A stretch of DNA of 64,000 nt from Blastocystis sp. Blastoise (lineage: Eukaryota; Sar; Bigyra; Opalinata; Blastocystidae), in NCBI GenBank assembly GCA_039096225.1, contig JBBPEB010000032.1, positions 62,001 through 126,000 on the forward strand, written 5' to 3'. A program made the position numbers and the translations under genes. The notes under the pieces were generated by a model. It was not told the DNA's origin, did no database searches, and worked only from the letters and a program-made list of their open reading frames with translations. The first letter of the stretch is position 1; every line of letters begins with the position of its first letter. Of the stretch, positions 12,001 to 24,092 are shown piece after piece.

Positions 12001-15000
12001 TTTTTCATTATCTAATAATGCATTAATATCTTCAATAATATTTTCATCTAAATCATTAAATAAATAAGTATAAGCTCTTAATACTCTATTAATATCATTA
12101 TTTTGGTCTTCATATCCACGTATAGTATAACATAAAGAACAAATAATAGATTCATGTTTATCAACAGTATTTAACATATCATAACAATCACTAGCAAGGG
12201 TTTGATAATCTTTAGATACTTTAAATTGTTTCCATGATTCAGAACATAAACAATAATTATATTCACTTGATAAAACATCATTCATTAAATCCATCTTATC
12301 TTTTGTCTTATTATTCGAAATATCTTCTACACAAAAAACATCATATTTAATATTTGAAATAGGATCTATATAAGGCATAGAATGACTTAATAATCCTGAT
12401 TCTCTAACAAAATCTTCCATAGTATAAATATGTTTATTTGAATCTATATTGATATTTGTATTCATCTTAAACATATTATTAATATCATTACTACTTAAAG
12501 ATACATTACATTCTTTATTATAATCAGGATATTTACGTGACATATATTCAGGATATTCTTGTTTTTCTATTTCTCTTTCTAGTTGAATATTATTATAATT
12601 ATAATGTTTATCACGTTCAGCAATACGACAAGGAGTAATATCATTATAAAAGCCATATAATACTATATACATTAATTGATGTATATCCATACTACGAACA
12701 GAAACAGGTAATTGTTTATCAATTTTTTCTTGTTCTTCTTTTGATAAATAATCTTCTTTTGGTCTTTCAAAGAAATCTAAAATCTCATTAGGAACTAAAG
12801 ACCATACAGAAAATTGTCTATAAGGTTCATGATAAGATACTAAGAAATAACATAACATATAAGTTTCATAAGGATATTTCTTAGCAAAATCTTTTTCATG
12901 ATAAATTATATAATTCTCAGGAGGTTTATAAACATAACTATGTTGAGGAATTCTATTATATATATTATTATCTTCTAATGTTCTATACAAAAAGATAAAA
13001 TCTTTATTAAATAATTGATAAGCAGTAACACCATAACCTATATATAAACGAATATCTATATTAAATAATATAAATATTCCACTAACCATATTAGTATACC
13101 AAGTAACATTCTCTATTTTTTCATAATTTCGAATAATTAACATAGAAATAAGAGAAGTTAAACCTAAAACCATATGATCAAGACTACCTGAATTCTCTTT
13201 ACAATCTTTAAATTCAGCTACTTCACATAATCTATTTATTTTAATAGCTTCTAAAAAACAAAGAAGTTTTCTTATTCCCTCATCTTTTGATTTACTAAGA
13301 GCTTTTATTGCTTTACTATTCTTTTCTAATTTAGCATAATCATTATATAAAAGTTCATAACGTTTTAATATTATTTTATTATGATCAAGTTGATTCTTTA
13401 AATATTGAATTTGACTTTCTTTAATACGTAATTCTTCTTCTAATTTACGAATTCTATCATATTTATCATCAATATTATTACCTGAATTTAACATATCTTG
13501 TCTTAATTCTTCCATAGTAGCTTGATTATCATCATATATTTGTTTATCAATAACAACACATTTATGACCACTTAATTCAAAATCAATTATTAAAGGTTTT
13601 AATGATTGTAAACCTTCAAGTATAGCCATTCTATCATAAGTAATAGGTTTAACATTAGTATTACCAGTAATTTTAAGTAAATCATTATATTTATTAACAG
13701 CAGCAGTACATTCATCATTTATCATAATTATCATATTCTCATATTTACTACATAATAATTCACTCTTAACAGAAGCAGCACGAGCCTTATCTAATTTTTC
13801 ACTTAATTCATTTATTTGATGTTTATATTCTTCACATTGAGCATTCACATTATATTCACTCTTAGCTTTATCTAAATAACGAACAGAAAAAACTTCAAAA
13901 GCTCGTAATAAATTTTCCATATTAATTCGTATTGTTTTTGATGGATTTATAAATATACCAGGTATGTTTTCTTTCTTATGAGTAATTGGATTCTTTCTTT
14001 CAATTTGTAAAGAATCTTCTTGAATTAAATCAACAAATTCTTTATATACATTACGATGTTCATCAGAAAAAGTAGCAAATTGTTCATTTATATATTGCTT
14101 TAAAGCATATTTTTGATCTACATGTTCTAATTTCTTATTTTGATAATTTAAGTGTATAATAGTATTGGATAACTTATTATTTTCTTCAACAAGATCTCTT
14201 ACTATATGTTTTATTCTTGAAAAAGCAATTATAGTCTTTTGATCATCAGAATAACATTCACCTAATAAAGAATCAGTTATTTTATCAATATTATCATCAT
14301 CATTATCATTATCATTATCATTATCATTAGAAGCAGGGGTAGTAGGGATAGTAGTATTAATAGGGGTAGTAGGAATAGTAGTATTAATAGGGGTAGTAGG
14401 AATAGTAGTATTAATAGGGGTAGTAGGAATAGTAGTAGTATTAATATTATCACTATTAGTTTTAACATCACTATTAGTTTTAACATTATCACTATTAGTT
14501 TTAACATTATCACTATTAGTTTTAACATTATCATTAGTTTTAACATCACTATTAACATTAACATTATCATTACTATTAACATTAACATTATTATTATGAA
14601 TAATATTTTCTTTAGATATATTCATTTTGTTACTAATTTGATTCATAATTTCATTAACTTGTTCTTTTATCGTAGCTAATTTAGTTTGTTCATATATTAC
14701 AGATTTTCCTTTTAATAGACCAGCTTCATATCCATTCGTATAATTATAAATAAATTCATCAAAACTAATTTCTTCATGATTATTATTTTCATAAATATAT
14801 GTCCATAATTCATTTATAGTTTCTAATGGGAAACAACAAGCAGCAGATTGCGTTATTATAGTAATAATAGATTTTAAAGCATAACTAAAATAATATTGTT
14901 TATCATCATCAGAAATATCAAGATTCTCAATTATTTTACTTAATCGAACTGGAATATAATTCTTATTCTTTAATAAACCATCAACATCAACTATAAATGA

Positions 15001-15577
15001 TAAAGCATAAAAAGATTGTAAAGTAGCATCAACTGTATCTTCATCAGAATTATATTGTTTTAATAAATGAGCACGTAAATCATCAATAGTCTTGATCTTA
15101 TTCATTAATGTATTCAGTTTTTCTTTATTTACTATACTTTGTTCATTACAAACAACATAAGAAGATAATGAATTATTACTATCTATACTCTCTGTACTCT
15201 TCGTACTCTTCATACTCTCTGTACTCTTTCGAGGATGCATAGAACGAATGGATGCTACAGAAAGATTAGGAGAATCTGTTGGTATTAATTCATCAAAATT
15301 AACATCAGATGCTTCTACCCAATGATCTTCATGGCTCTTTCCTAAAGGAGCAAAAGCATGCTTCACTTCCCAATTAGTAGTAGAACCAATACTATAATTA
15401 TCATCATCTATATTATTATTATCATCATCTATATTATTATTAACCAAATTATTATTATTATTAACCAAATTATTATTATTAATATCCCCAATTATTTCAT
15501 TATTATTATTATTATTATTAATATCCCCAATTATTTCATTATTATTATTATTATTATTATTAATATCCCCAATTATT

Positions 15578-15621
<44 letters not shown>

Positions 15622-18600
15622 ATCCCCAATTATTTCATTATTATTATTAGTATTAATAGTATTTCTATTAATATCATCATTCTTTAATACAGTAGATATA
15701 TCATTATTCCATTCATCATCATTATTATCTATAAACATATCATCATGACCATGAGATAATTTTGAAAGAGGAAGAGAATTATTAGTAGTAGTATATATAT
15801 TAGTATCTTCATTTAAATCAGCTCTTACATTAGCTATAGCATTAAATGATTCTTCAATTGATCCATTATTCATTACATTATATTTATAATCATCATATTC
15901 ATTCTGAACATCAGCATATTCTTGTTCTAATTCTTTATATTGTTTATATTGTTCATTTAATGTGTCCTCTAATGTTTTATTCTTCTCTTCTAAACTCATT
16001 CTTATAACTTTTAATTCATTATAATCTCGAGTTATATCACATACCTCACCTTCTAATTTATCTATAGAGATACGATAATTGTCACAAGTCTTTTCTAAAT
16101 TCATTTTCATATCCAATAAATCATTATAACTCTCTTGAACTGAAAGTAACTCCTTATTCCTTTCTTCCAACATACGCTTTAATTCACTATATTGGCTACT
16201 TAACGATAAAGTATCATTCTTCTTTATTTTTAGAGTATTCGGATCAATAGCATCTGTATCATAAATTCCTTCTTCTAATAATAAAGTATATTTCTTATTT
16301 AATTCTTCTAATTTCTTATCAGAATCAACTTTTATTTTCAATATATCAGAATTCTTCTTCTCTAAAACTAGAGTATATTCCTTCTTCAAATTTTCTATTT
16401 CTTTCTTTAATCGAATATTTTCTAATTCAAGATCATTTTTAGATATATTTGTATCTTCATGTTTAGATTCTGTAGTCTCACCAGTATCATCATAAAACAT
16501 ATGATTCATTATGTTTATATCATCTTCTGATAATAAATACTTCTTGGCATCATTCGTATATTGTGACTATAGAAAAAAATAATTAATATATTATAAATAT
16601 ATTTAATATATATATATAATTTATAATAATAAAAATATAATAATAATATATATATATATATACCATAGAATTTATATTTGTATGAAAAGGTTTAATTCCC
16701 GTTATTAATCCTTCTTTTGAATTATATTCACAGCCCATAATCGAATGACAATCTTTCATATTTTGTTTAAAGATAAAAGTAGTAGAATCATAATATTCAT
16801 TCTTCTTCAAACTTTCAGAAGTATAGATTTCTATAGTCGTACATAATAAATATTCATCATTATCTAAAAATATATCTTCTTTTTCTTTAATATTATTTAT
16901 ATTCGTATTTTCATCATTAGTATTATTATTCATTGGCTCTAATTCATTTTCATTATTATTATCTAATATTTCTTTTTCATTATTATTATCTAATATTTCT
17001 TTTTCATTATTATTATCTAATATTTCTTTTTCATTATTATTATCTAATATTTCTTTTTCATTATTATTATCTAATATTTCTTTTTCATTATCAATTGAAT
17101 TCACCATTTGAATCGTATTATCAATAAGTGAATTTATTATTTCTGAAATAATGATGTTTTTATCTTTTTCTTCTTCTTCTTCGACACTAGTTTTCTTCTC
17201 ATTAGTAGTTATAGGAATAATATCACTAGAAGAAAGAGTAGTAGAACTACAAGTCGAACAAGAATCAATATTTTTATCTTCAGAAATATCTTCAGATACT
17301 TCAATACTATCCTTTAAAGAGATATTATTATTAGCTATAACACTTATATCAGTAGCTATACTATTATCTTCTAAAGAAATATTCATATTCGTTATAATAT
17401 TCTTCTCTGTTATACTATTATCATCTATAGACATAATATCATTATTAGCTATAACACTTATATCAGTAGCTAAACTATTATTATCTATAGACATAATATC
17501 ACCAGAATCACAAGTAATAACAGAAGAAGGCTCAGCAGATGGGGTGACATCTGTAAGCATAACAATATTCATATCAGTATTAACAGCATCTTGAAGAGCT
17601 GGAATAACAGCAATGTTATCTGTAGGTATAACAGTATTTATATCATTACTAGCAATAGTATTATTTATATCATTATTATTAATATCATTATTAACAATAT
17701 CATTAGAATTAACAGTGATGTTGTCTGTAGGTAGGTCAGTATTAACAGAATTAGCATCAACAATAGGAGTAACAGTAGAGAGAGAAGTAATCTCATCAGT
17801 AACAGAAATAAATGGAGCAGTAGCCAAAGGAGCTATAAAAGCAGAAGGAGCAATAGGAGCTGAAGGAGCAGCAGCAATAGGAAGAGGAACAACAGGAGCC
17901 ATAGCTTCTTCGAAAGAAACACGATCAGCAATGGCATCAACAAGAGTAATACTATCTATAATAGGAGCAACACTAGTATCTATAGTATTAGAAGGACAAA
18001 TAGTGTCAACAACACTCACTTTGTCATTAAGAGATACTTTACTATTTTCAGCATTATTATCAATAGTAACAGTATTCTCAGCAGCAATTTCAGTAGCTTT
18101 TTCATTAGCTACAGCAGGAGTAACAGCAATAGTATCGATAGTATCTACAATAGAACTATCATCAGCAATAGTATCGATAGTATCTACAATAGAACTATCT
18201 TCAGCAATAGTATCGATAGTATCTACAATAGAACTATCATCAGCAATAGTATCGATAGTATCTACAATAGAACTATCATCAGCAATAGTATCGATAGTAT
18301 CTACAATAGAACTATCATCAGCAATAGTATCGATAGTATCTACAATAGAACTATCTTCAGCAATAGTATCGATAGTATCTACAATAGAACTATTATCAGC
18401 AATAATAGTACATTCAACATCTACTACAGAATTAGTAGAAACAAAAACCTCATCTTCAGTATTTTTAGTATTTTCAATAGCAACAGCAATTTTATCTTCA
18501 GAGGCATCATCAAGAACAGTTATAAGAGAATTTGTAGCTGTAGAAGCTTTAATAGATTCAAATTCAGTATTTTCAACGGTATTTTCTTTATTATTTTCAA

Positions 18601-20101
18601 TAGCAACAACTTTATTTTCATCAGCAACATCTTCTATAGCAATTTCATCATTTTTAACAGCATTCATAGCATTCTCAGCAACAACTTCAGCAACATTCTC
18701 AACATCACTTACAGTGTTAACAGAAATAACACTTTCTAATTCACTTTTAACAATAGCTCCAGCATTGGTATCTGAAATAAAAGCATCTTCAGCAATAATT
18801 TCAACAGCAGCAACAACATCACTCACATTAACATCAGAAGAAGTATCTGGAGCAACAGAAATATCATTATAAGCATCTGGAACAACAGTAGTTTCATCAA
18901 TAGGTTGATCATTGACATCAACATCAACACTATCATCCACAATATCACTAATAGCATCAGCAACATCATCAGAAACATCAGCAGCATCAACATCACCAAT
19001 GGTTTCAACAAAAGAAACACTTTCTACATTTTCAACAGCAACATCAGGAACAGCAACAGCTTCATCGACCTTCTCAATAGATTCTACATCATTAGTATCG
19101 ACATTAGAAACAGTTATAACATTATCGATAATGTCTTCTAGAAGATCAGCAATAATTGTATAGCTATCTTCCTCAATAGTAGTTTCTTCATGGATATCAT
19201 CATCAATATTTTCTATAGAATTAGAGCCAGTAACAATAGCATCGTTAGTATCCATACTAATAGCATCATCTCTATTTTCTATATCATTAATAGAATTAAT
19301 AGAAAGAGATTCAATATTAGCAACAACAATATTGACCATATCAGCAACAACACTAGCAATGATTTCTTCATTATCACCTACAGATTCATTCTGATCAATA
19401 TCGATATCGATATCGATATCAACAGAATTACTCAATAATGTTTGATATAATCCACATAACTTATGGAAATCTATCAAGATAGACTCAATGGTTTCTTTAT
19501 CAATATTGTTTTCGATAAGATTACTTTCTAAATCATGTTTAGACTTTATTTCATCCTTATCTTCACAATTTAAATAGTTTACAATAATGGACTGACCTAC
19601 ATTACCATATTTTAAACTGTCTACCTTCGAATAATTCTCTATCATATCTATATAACTAGTAAAAACATCATCGTTATCTTTAGATATAGAATTATTCTTT
19701 AGACTTTGTAAAAAGTCTATACTATTTCGACCAAATGGGATATCAGTCATTCGTAATTTCGAATTAGATATATCCAATACATTCTTAGGAATAGTTTGCG
19801 AACCATCAATACATGGAGATACAGCAATACCTTCTACAATACTTCTGATCTCACTTGTACCAACATTATCTTGTACAGGGAGACTATCTGACACTTCACC
19901 ATCATTTAATCTTTTTGGAGACAAAGAGGTATCAGGCAATCCAGTACTTAGATTATCAGCGTTAGGTACAAAGAACGACGTCTTTATATCACAAATCGAT
20001 TCTCCTGAACTAGAGGAGCTAGAGCTTTCTGATTGTCGACCAACTGAAGAACCAGTTGGACAACTATCTAACTTAGTTTTCGATAAATCAATTCCGTTCA
20101 T
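3058..20101 (-). CDS. Giant Asn-rich coiled-coil protein (5,648 aa to the first stop)
   Basis: Two exons, 20101-16664 and 16566-3058, flank a 97-nt intron that starts GTATATAT and ends CTATAG; phase 0 on both sides. An in-frame TAG lies two codons before the ATG. The N-terminal exon (1,146 residues) is Ser-rich and then acidic and Ile/Val/Asp/Ala-rich, with two minisatellite-encoded arrays. The second exon carries a short coiled coil, poly-Asn arrays, an unrecognised region that looks globular (about 12.3-14.2 kb on DNA), Glu/Asp-Asn repeats, three copies of a 75-residue domain (9.1-9.8 kb), then very long heptad arrays to the end. No catalytic motif, signal peptide or membrane segment was seen. 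A structural or scaffold role (cytoskeletal, Golgi or centrosomal tether) is only an inference from the coiled coils. The TAA at 3058-3060 is followed in the same frame by more coiled coil, so the annotated end may be artificial. Confidence 0.8.
3480..4430 (-). repeat. 21/42-bp coiled-coil array B
   Basis: About 45 consecutive heptads of the type NNELTDK / NNNLIDK / ITELTDN. Asn or Ile occupies the first and Leu the fourth position throughout. One run of four NTELATK heptads is nearly perfect in DNA. Confidence 0.9.
6400..7620 (-). repeat. 42-bp two-heptad coiled-coil array A
   Basis: Tandem 14-residue units of the type IEDLSTV NNTLNNK, with Ile or Lys then Asn at the two first-heptad positions and Leu at the fourth. 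Two blocks are separated by a less regular stretch around 6830-7150. Local copies are near-identical in DNA, showing recent expansion in 42-bp steps. Confidence 0.9.
8690..8880 (-). repeat. EILSVDNNNN repeat
   Basis: Four to five units of 30-39 bp encode EILSVDNN followed by Asn/Asp runs, then two copies of an IPISQE motif. It lies just before the long heptad arrays of the giant protein. Confidence 0.85.
9090..9790 (-). repeat. Three tandem copies of a 75-residue domain in the giant protein
   Basis: Three successive segments share the pattern EKTV(N/D)SYTNE-EEK-YYE, then C--Y(I/L), then (L/I)DG-IYD-LH-I(L/V)FN-MI, separated by short variable linkers. The copies are diverged at residue level but collinear, so this is an old domain duplication rather than a minisatellite. 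Predicted helical. I do not recognise the fold. Confidence 0.75.
9810..9990 (-). repeat. NNNNED repeat
   Basis: Trinucleotide-rich array encoding Asn runs interrupted by Glu-Asp or Ser-Asp-Ile-Ile, just upstream in the protein of the three tandem 75-residue domains. Confidence 0.85.
10735..10995 (-). repeat. SLLDEDEEEDKLTNNNNN repeat
   Basis: About five units of 54-63 bp encode SLLDEDEEEDKLT followed by Asn runs: strongly acidic blocks alternating with poly-Asn. The Asn and Glu run lengths differ between units. Confidence 0.9.
11655..11835 (-). repeat. NVDYNGD-type tyrosine repeat
   Basis: Roughly 18- to 27-bp units encode Asn-Val-Asp-Tyr-Asn-Gly/Asn-Asp variants in the giant protein, giving a regularly spaced Tyr/Asp/Asn tract that should be disordered. 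Confidence 0.85.
14330..14590 (-). repeat. TNSDNVK and IPTTPINTT coding repeats
   Basis: Two adjacent arrays in the giant protein: several 6-7-residue TNSDNVK-type units, then about four 27-bp units encoding IPTTPINTT. A (ND)n run follows. All are low-complexity linker sequence. Confidence 0.85.
15405..15655 (-). repeat. Poly-Asn / EIIGDI array
   Basis: Runs of AAT/AAC codons of varying length are separated by a conserved EIIGDI hexapeptide, followed by VNNNNN and IDDDNN blocks. Variation in Asn-run length suggests slippage of the trinucleotide tract. Confidence 0.9.
16567..16663 (-). other. Only intron of the giant gene (97 nt)
   Basis: Donor GTATATATATAT directly follows the ATG codon that ends exon 1; acceptor CTATAG precedes TCACAATATACG. 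It falls between codons, so both large frames join without shift. Its ends match the intron consensus seen throughout the window. Confidence 0.85.
16936..17092 (-). repeat. 27-bp coding minisatellite, 5 copies
   Basis: Near-identical 27-bp units encode EKEILDNNN five times in a row at the end of exon 1 of the giant gene. The copies are almost identical at DNA level, so the array is young or being homogenised. Confidence 0.9.
18124..18396 (-). repeat. 39-bp coding minisatellite, 7 copies
   Basis: Seven head-to-tail 39-bp units encode SSIVDTIDTIADD (A-D-D alternates with A-E-D). The unit length is a multiple of three, so copy-number change preserves the frame. There are no spacers, so this is not a CRISPR array. 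Confidence 0.95.
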
Positions 20102-20846
20102 CGTCTATTTCACTTGCAGACGTAACTTTCTACTTAGATAATCGAATTTACAACGAATAAAGGCTCTTTATCAATTTGTAAACAAACAAATTATTAATGT
20201 TTACTCCAACCTCAAATTTTATCAATCATCGAATGAACCAATGAAATCAAGCAAAAATTTAAGCAGTGTTTCTCTATACAAATCATAGAAAAAAATAGTT
20301 GTCGTCTGAATATTTTTCTTGCAGAAATATTTCTAATTAAGTCATTATGAAAAGAACTGAAATTTTCATCGAGAAGATTCTATTTTTGAAATTCCCGTGA
20401 TTATAAATTATTGATTTTTATACAATTTTTCCCACGGTTATCTAATTCTAGCTTGATCAAGTTTTTAGTACAATAATCATAAACATCAAGTAGGGTTTTT
20501 TTTTCTGGCTTTATTAATACTTGTCAGAGATTCATTCATCTTTATTAAACATTTCTTTTTTAAATATTTATTTCTTAATATTTTATGATTGTCTACTGTA
20601 TCTTATAACTTATATCTTTTTCTATAATACTTGTGCGAAATTCGCCATGTGTAGGTTTGTGTACATTTCTAAATTTACTACAAACACTTTAGAAACAATC
20701 ATATAGACTATCTAGTATCGAACTAACTAGTGTAAAGTGTCTAATTATCATTTAAACAATGAATCCTTAGTGTTACTTTTTTTAACTAGAAAAACACAAT
20801 CTTCGTTTCAGAGATAGAATAACTCTACCGTGAATATCAATATCAA
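20102..20846. other. Intergenic: 5' region of the giant gene and 3' end of NAXE
   Basis: 745 bp with no supportable gene. It is less AT-extreme than introns and carries poly-T and poly-A stretches. A 61-codon plus-strand frame at 20521 has no family resemblance. Confidence 0.6.
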
Positions 20847-22107
20847 CTAATCACTCAACATCACATACTGAGATGATCCAAAATACTTCGGCAACACTAA
20901 ATCGTATTTTTTCATCAAATCGCTAAAAATCAAGGGACATAACTTTAATGAATTTCGTGTTTTATAGCATATTTATATACCTAGGTACGAAACGGCCACC
21001 TAACGCATGGAATGATCCCTTAAAAAATTGTGAACAAGGTTTTGGACACGTCAATGAAATTAACATATCAGGAGATTGGACACATTTATTTGATAATGGA
21101 CCTATATATAATTTTTACGATAATACATTTTTTTTTTAAATAAATTTAAAATTTCTTTAAAAAAATTAAAAACTAATGAATTGATTACGTATATCAACTA
21201 ATATTAAACTATAATATATACCTTGATCGACATCCCATCCTGATGGTACATCAATTGATACTATAGGAATTGATGATTCATTAATTGTCGATATGATCTC
21301 ATCAAATGGTGAACGTGGAATTCCACTAAAACTAAAGCCAAATATTCCATCAACAATAAGTTGGAACTGACTACGAATGCAATCCCTAAATAACAAAAAG
21401 TGATTAAAACAAGAAAACACGTAAAAAAATATCTTCAAAAAAAAGGAGTTATTTAAGATATCAAAAAGATATGGTTCAAATATATATAAATATATATACA
21501 TTGAAGGAATTTCGGTGATAAAAGGAACATGAAGTGAGTTTAATTGATAAACTAGATTCTAGTTTTAATATATATATATAATTTTATAATATATACACTT
21601 ATACATTAGATAATTATATATATTAAATATTTATAGAAGCAAAAAGAAAAAGATAATATACATTAAATAGTTGTTCTTGATTTCCTTTTTTTTGCTTTGG
21701 ATACAGAATTTGTGGATTATATCCAAAATGCTATATAATGTAAGAATATTTATATAAATAAATTTAAAATAAAAAAATAATAATATACTTTTAAGTGTCG
21801 TGCTGCAACCAGTCCATCTCCACTACAAAGAGAATATTTATAATAAATTAAATATAAAATAATCTAGATACCCATTATTTCCAGGACCGCAGATAACAAG
21901 AACGTTTTTATAAGTATTTGAATCATAGCAATGTTCAATTGCAGATGCAACACTTAAACCTGCTAGTTCCATCAGTTGATCGATACTAAATCCAGGAACA
22001 GACATTAACTCTTTGTCTAATGCAATTGCTAGAGACTGACTCAAATACTACACACATTATGAAGTTTATCCTTCGTGATATACTTTCATAGATATTTTAG
22101 AAGCCAT
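20847..22107 (-). CDS. NAXE: NAD(P)H-hydrate epimerase (YjeF N-terminal family)
   Basis: Epimerises S- and R-NAD(P)HX, the damaged hydrated cofactors, so that the dehydratase can repair them. Eight exons: 22107-22084, 22047-21872, 21822-21789, 21730-21662, 21558-21500, 21385-21222, 21101-20981, 20922-20847 (TAG stop); phases close throughout. Family landmarks are clear: [14 protein letters not shown], then [20 protein letters not shown] across an exon junction, [44 protein letters not shown] and HALGGRFVP. About 237 residues, as expected for the core enzyme. The first exon codes only eight residues (MASKISMK), so no long mitochondrial targeting extension is visible. Intron 1 is only 36 nt. 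The gene is divergent from ELOF1. Confidence 0.9.
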
Positions 22108-22285
22108 AAACAAAGATGTCAAACAAATATATATAGAGAAGAAAAATGATACTCACAATTAAGAGGGAATACTGAACAAGAAAAGAAAAACTACGAAATA
22201 ATCGTGAGAATTCTTATTCGACATATGTTTTTGTTCAAACTGTTGTTTTTATTATTATTTTGTTTGTAAATAAGTAATATAAAGT
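22108..22285. promoter_or_regulatory. Short bidirectional promoter region (NAXE / ELOF1)
   Basis: Only 178 bp separate the two divergent start codons, so promoters and 5' UTRs of both genes must lie here. A T-rich stretch with TTGTTTTTATTATT lies about 30 bp before the ELOF1 start. No defined element can be named. Confidence 0.55.
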
Positions 22286-22723
22286 ATGGGTAAGCGAAAG
22301 AAGGCACAAAAGAAGGTTGTGAAGCGAGTAGTTCCTAAGCTTGCTCAAGTTTTTGATTGTCCATTATGCAATCAACTCAAATGTTGTAATTGCAAGATTG
22401 ATTATATGTCTGGTGTAGCAACAATTGAATGCACTGAATGTGGTCAAAGTCATAGATGCAAAGCAACAAGTATATAATTCATTTTAGTCTATTATTTGTA
22501 TATGAAAACAAACAATCGTATTGCTTTTATTTTAATAAATCTTAACATTATTTTAGTTATATTTTGTATAAAAGAATAGAAACATTTTTATTTGCTTTTA
22601 TATATAGATTTAACTCAAGGTGTAGATGTATATGCCGACTGGATCGATAATTTAGAAATAGCTAATAATGGAATTGAAGAATATCCATTACAAGAGCAAT
22701 CAGATGGTGAGTATAGCTCTTAG
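22286..22723 (+). CDS. ELOF1: Transcription elongation factor 1 homolog (zinc ribbon)
   Basis: Small RNA polymerase II elongation factor. Two exons, 22286-22469 and 22608-22723 (TAG stop), about 99 residues. It shows the family layout: basic N-terminus MGKRKKAQKK, zinc ribbon with C25-x2-C28 and C49-x2-C52, then the acidic VDVYADWID motif encoded by exon 2. The central loop has three extra Cys (residues 33, 34, 36) where other homologs have few. The intron starts GTATATAATTC and ends TATATAG and splits an Asn codon. The tail after YADWID is Glu/Asn-rich, as in other family members. Confidence 0.93.
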
Positions 22724-24092
22724 TTTTACAACTGTTTTTAGTTTATTTGATAAATCATTTATAAGTTTGTTTTTTCAATTATTTCTTTTTTCAATTTTGC
22801 TTTTAAAGATTTTAATCATAATAGTATATGTATTGTTCTTACTTTAGACTCAATGATTTTTGTTTGTATATAAAAAATGTTAATCATTTGAAATGATATA
22901 ATTAATTAATGAATAAAAGTTGTCAAGTTTATGTATATAATAATCTACTTACATCATTCAACATCATTTCACAAATCTAATTCACAAAAATTATTAAATA
23001 TTTTTCAAAAATTCTTTTGAAGAAAAAATGTTCATTTATTAATACTTTTTTTATTCATATTTTGCTTTATAATTTAAAAAAAATAGTTTAAAAATTGATA
23101 ATGTATGTATTTTCACACACACTGCACGAATTCGATATTCAAAGACTCGATCACTATTAATGAAGTGAAATTAAAAATTTTGATTAGTTACTTTTTATTT
23201 AAAAAAACTTGAAATATAATTATATGTGCTTCTATACTTTAACAGTGAGTCAATAACTTTAAAAACTCGTACTCCATTTGTAAATATACGATTACAAAAC
23301 AATTTAACAATCATATAAATAATATACAGTACTATAGCATTTTCCTCTTCCTCTCTCTCTCATAAACCTCAAGTATTTATTGAAGCGAAATGGAAGTAAT
23401 TCTCAAAAATGCTAAAAATGAAAAGCCAAATAACGTTTTACTATATCAAATATGAATCTTAAAAGAAAACAGAAATGAATTTAAAATTGCTTCGTTTTCA
23501 CATATTTAAAAGGTACTCAACAAGCAAAATCTCTTTTTATTCAGAATAATAAGAGTTCTATCTAAAATGGAGATCTTTTTTAAAAGAATAAAACCTCGCC
23601 AAAATTCTATCTTAATCGGAGCAGTCATGGTGCCAAACAGGCTCGAATGATCCGCTATAAACGCTAAGAGGGTTGAGTCTAAGTTATTCTTAAACTGACA
23701 AAGGTCTGTGTCATTTAAGATGAAGAATATGATTGGTTCACAAAGATTAACCAATAATTTGTTTTTTAATAAATAATCCCTAAATATCTTAAAAAAAGAT
23801 TTTAGGCTAAATACCGAAAGGGATGGTGGGGTTGACTTTAAGTGCGTCACTTGAATATTGATTAAACGAATCAGAGGTCTTTTGATAGTTTATACAATTT
23901 AAATGGTTCAAAATGCTAGTTGACCAATAGAATCTCATTTTTATAGTCATTCTGGAATTCAATCGTATGATAATGAAGCAGTGGAATTGGAAATCATGGA
24001 TTAATGGTAGAACTCGGTCAATCTTTTATGCAAAGGAATCCAGAATTTCAACTCAAGCACTTTCATACTTTTTTTTATTCTTACTCTACAAC
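22724..24092. other. Intergenic 1.37 kb with an atypical segment at 23480-23910
   Basis: The first 750 bp are ordinary AT-rich spacer. The segment 23480-23910 is visibly richer in G and C. On the minus strand, 23506-23880 reads open for over 120 codons (pieces such as RPLIRLINIQVTHLKSTPPS and FWRGFILLKK), with no ATG at its start and a TAA just upstream. I do not recognise it. It could be a decayed mobile-element fragment or chance. Confidence 0.4.

Noticed and set aside
18124-18396. CRISPR-like regular repeat
   Set aside because: The 39-bp units are contiguous, have no spacers and are in-frame coding sequence of a eukaryotic gene.
17613-18872. 419-codon plus-strand open frame opposite the giant gene
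   Set aside because: It is the reverse complement of low-complexity, T-ending repetitive codons; the minus frame is longer, continues through an intron and has normal structure.
20948-21139. Plus-strand frame with [13 protein letters not shown]
   Set aside because: Its reverse strand gives [10 protein letters not shown]...HALGGRFVP, the conserved C-terminal part of NAXE.
22724-24092. tRNA-like element near GGCTCGAATGATCC at 23640
   Set aside because: The T-arm-like string has no matching acceptor, D or anticodon arms within the needed distance.
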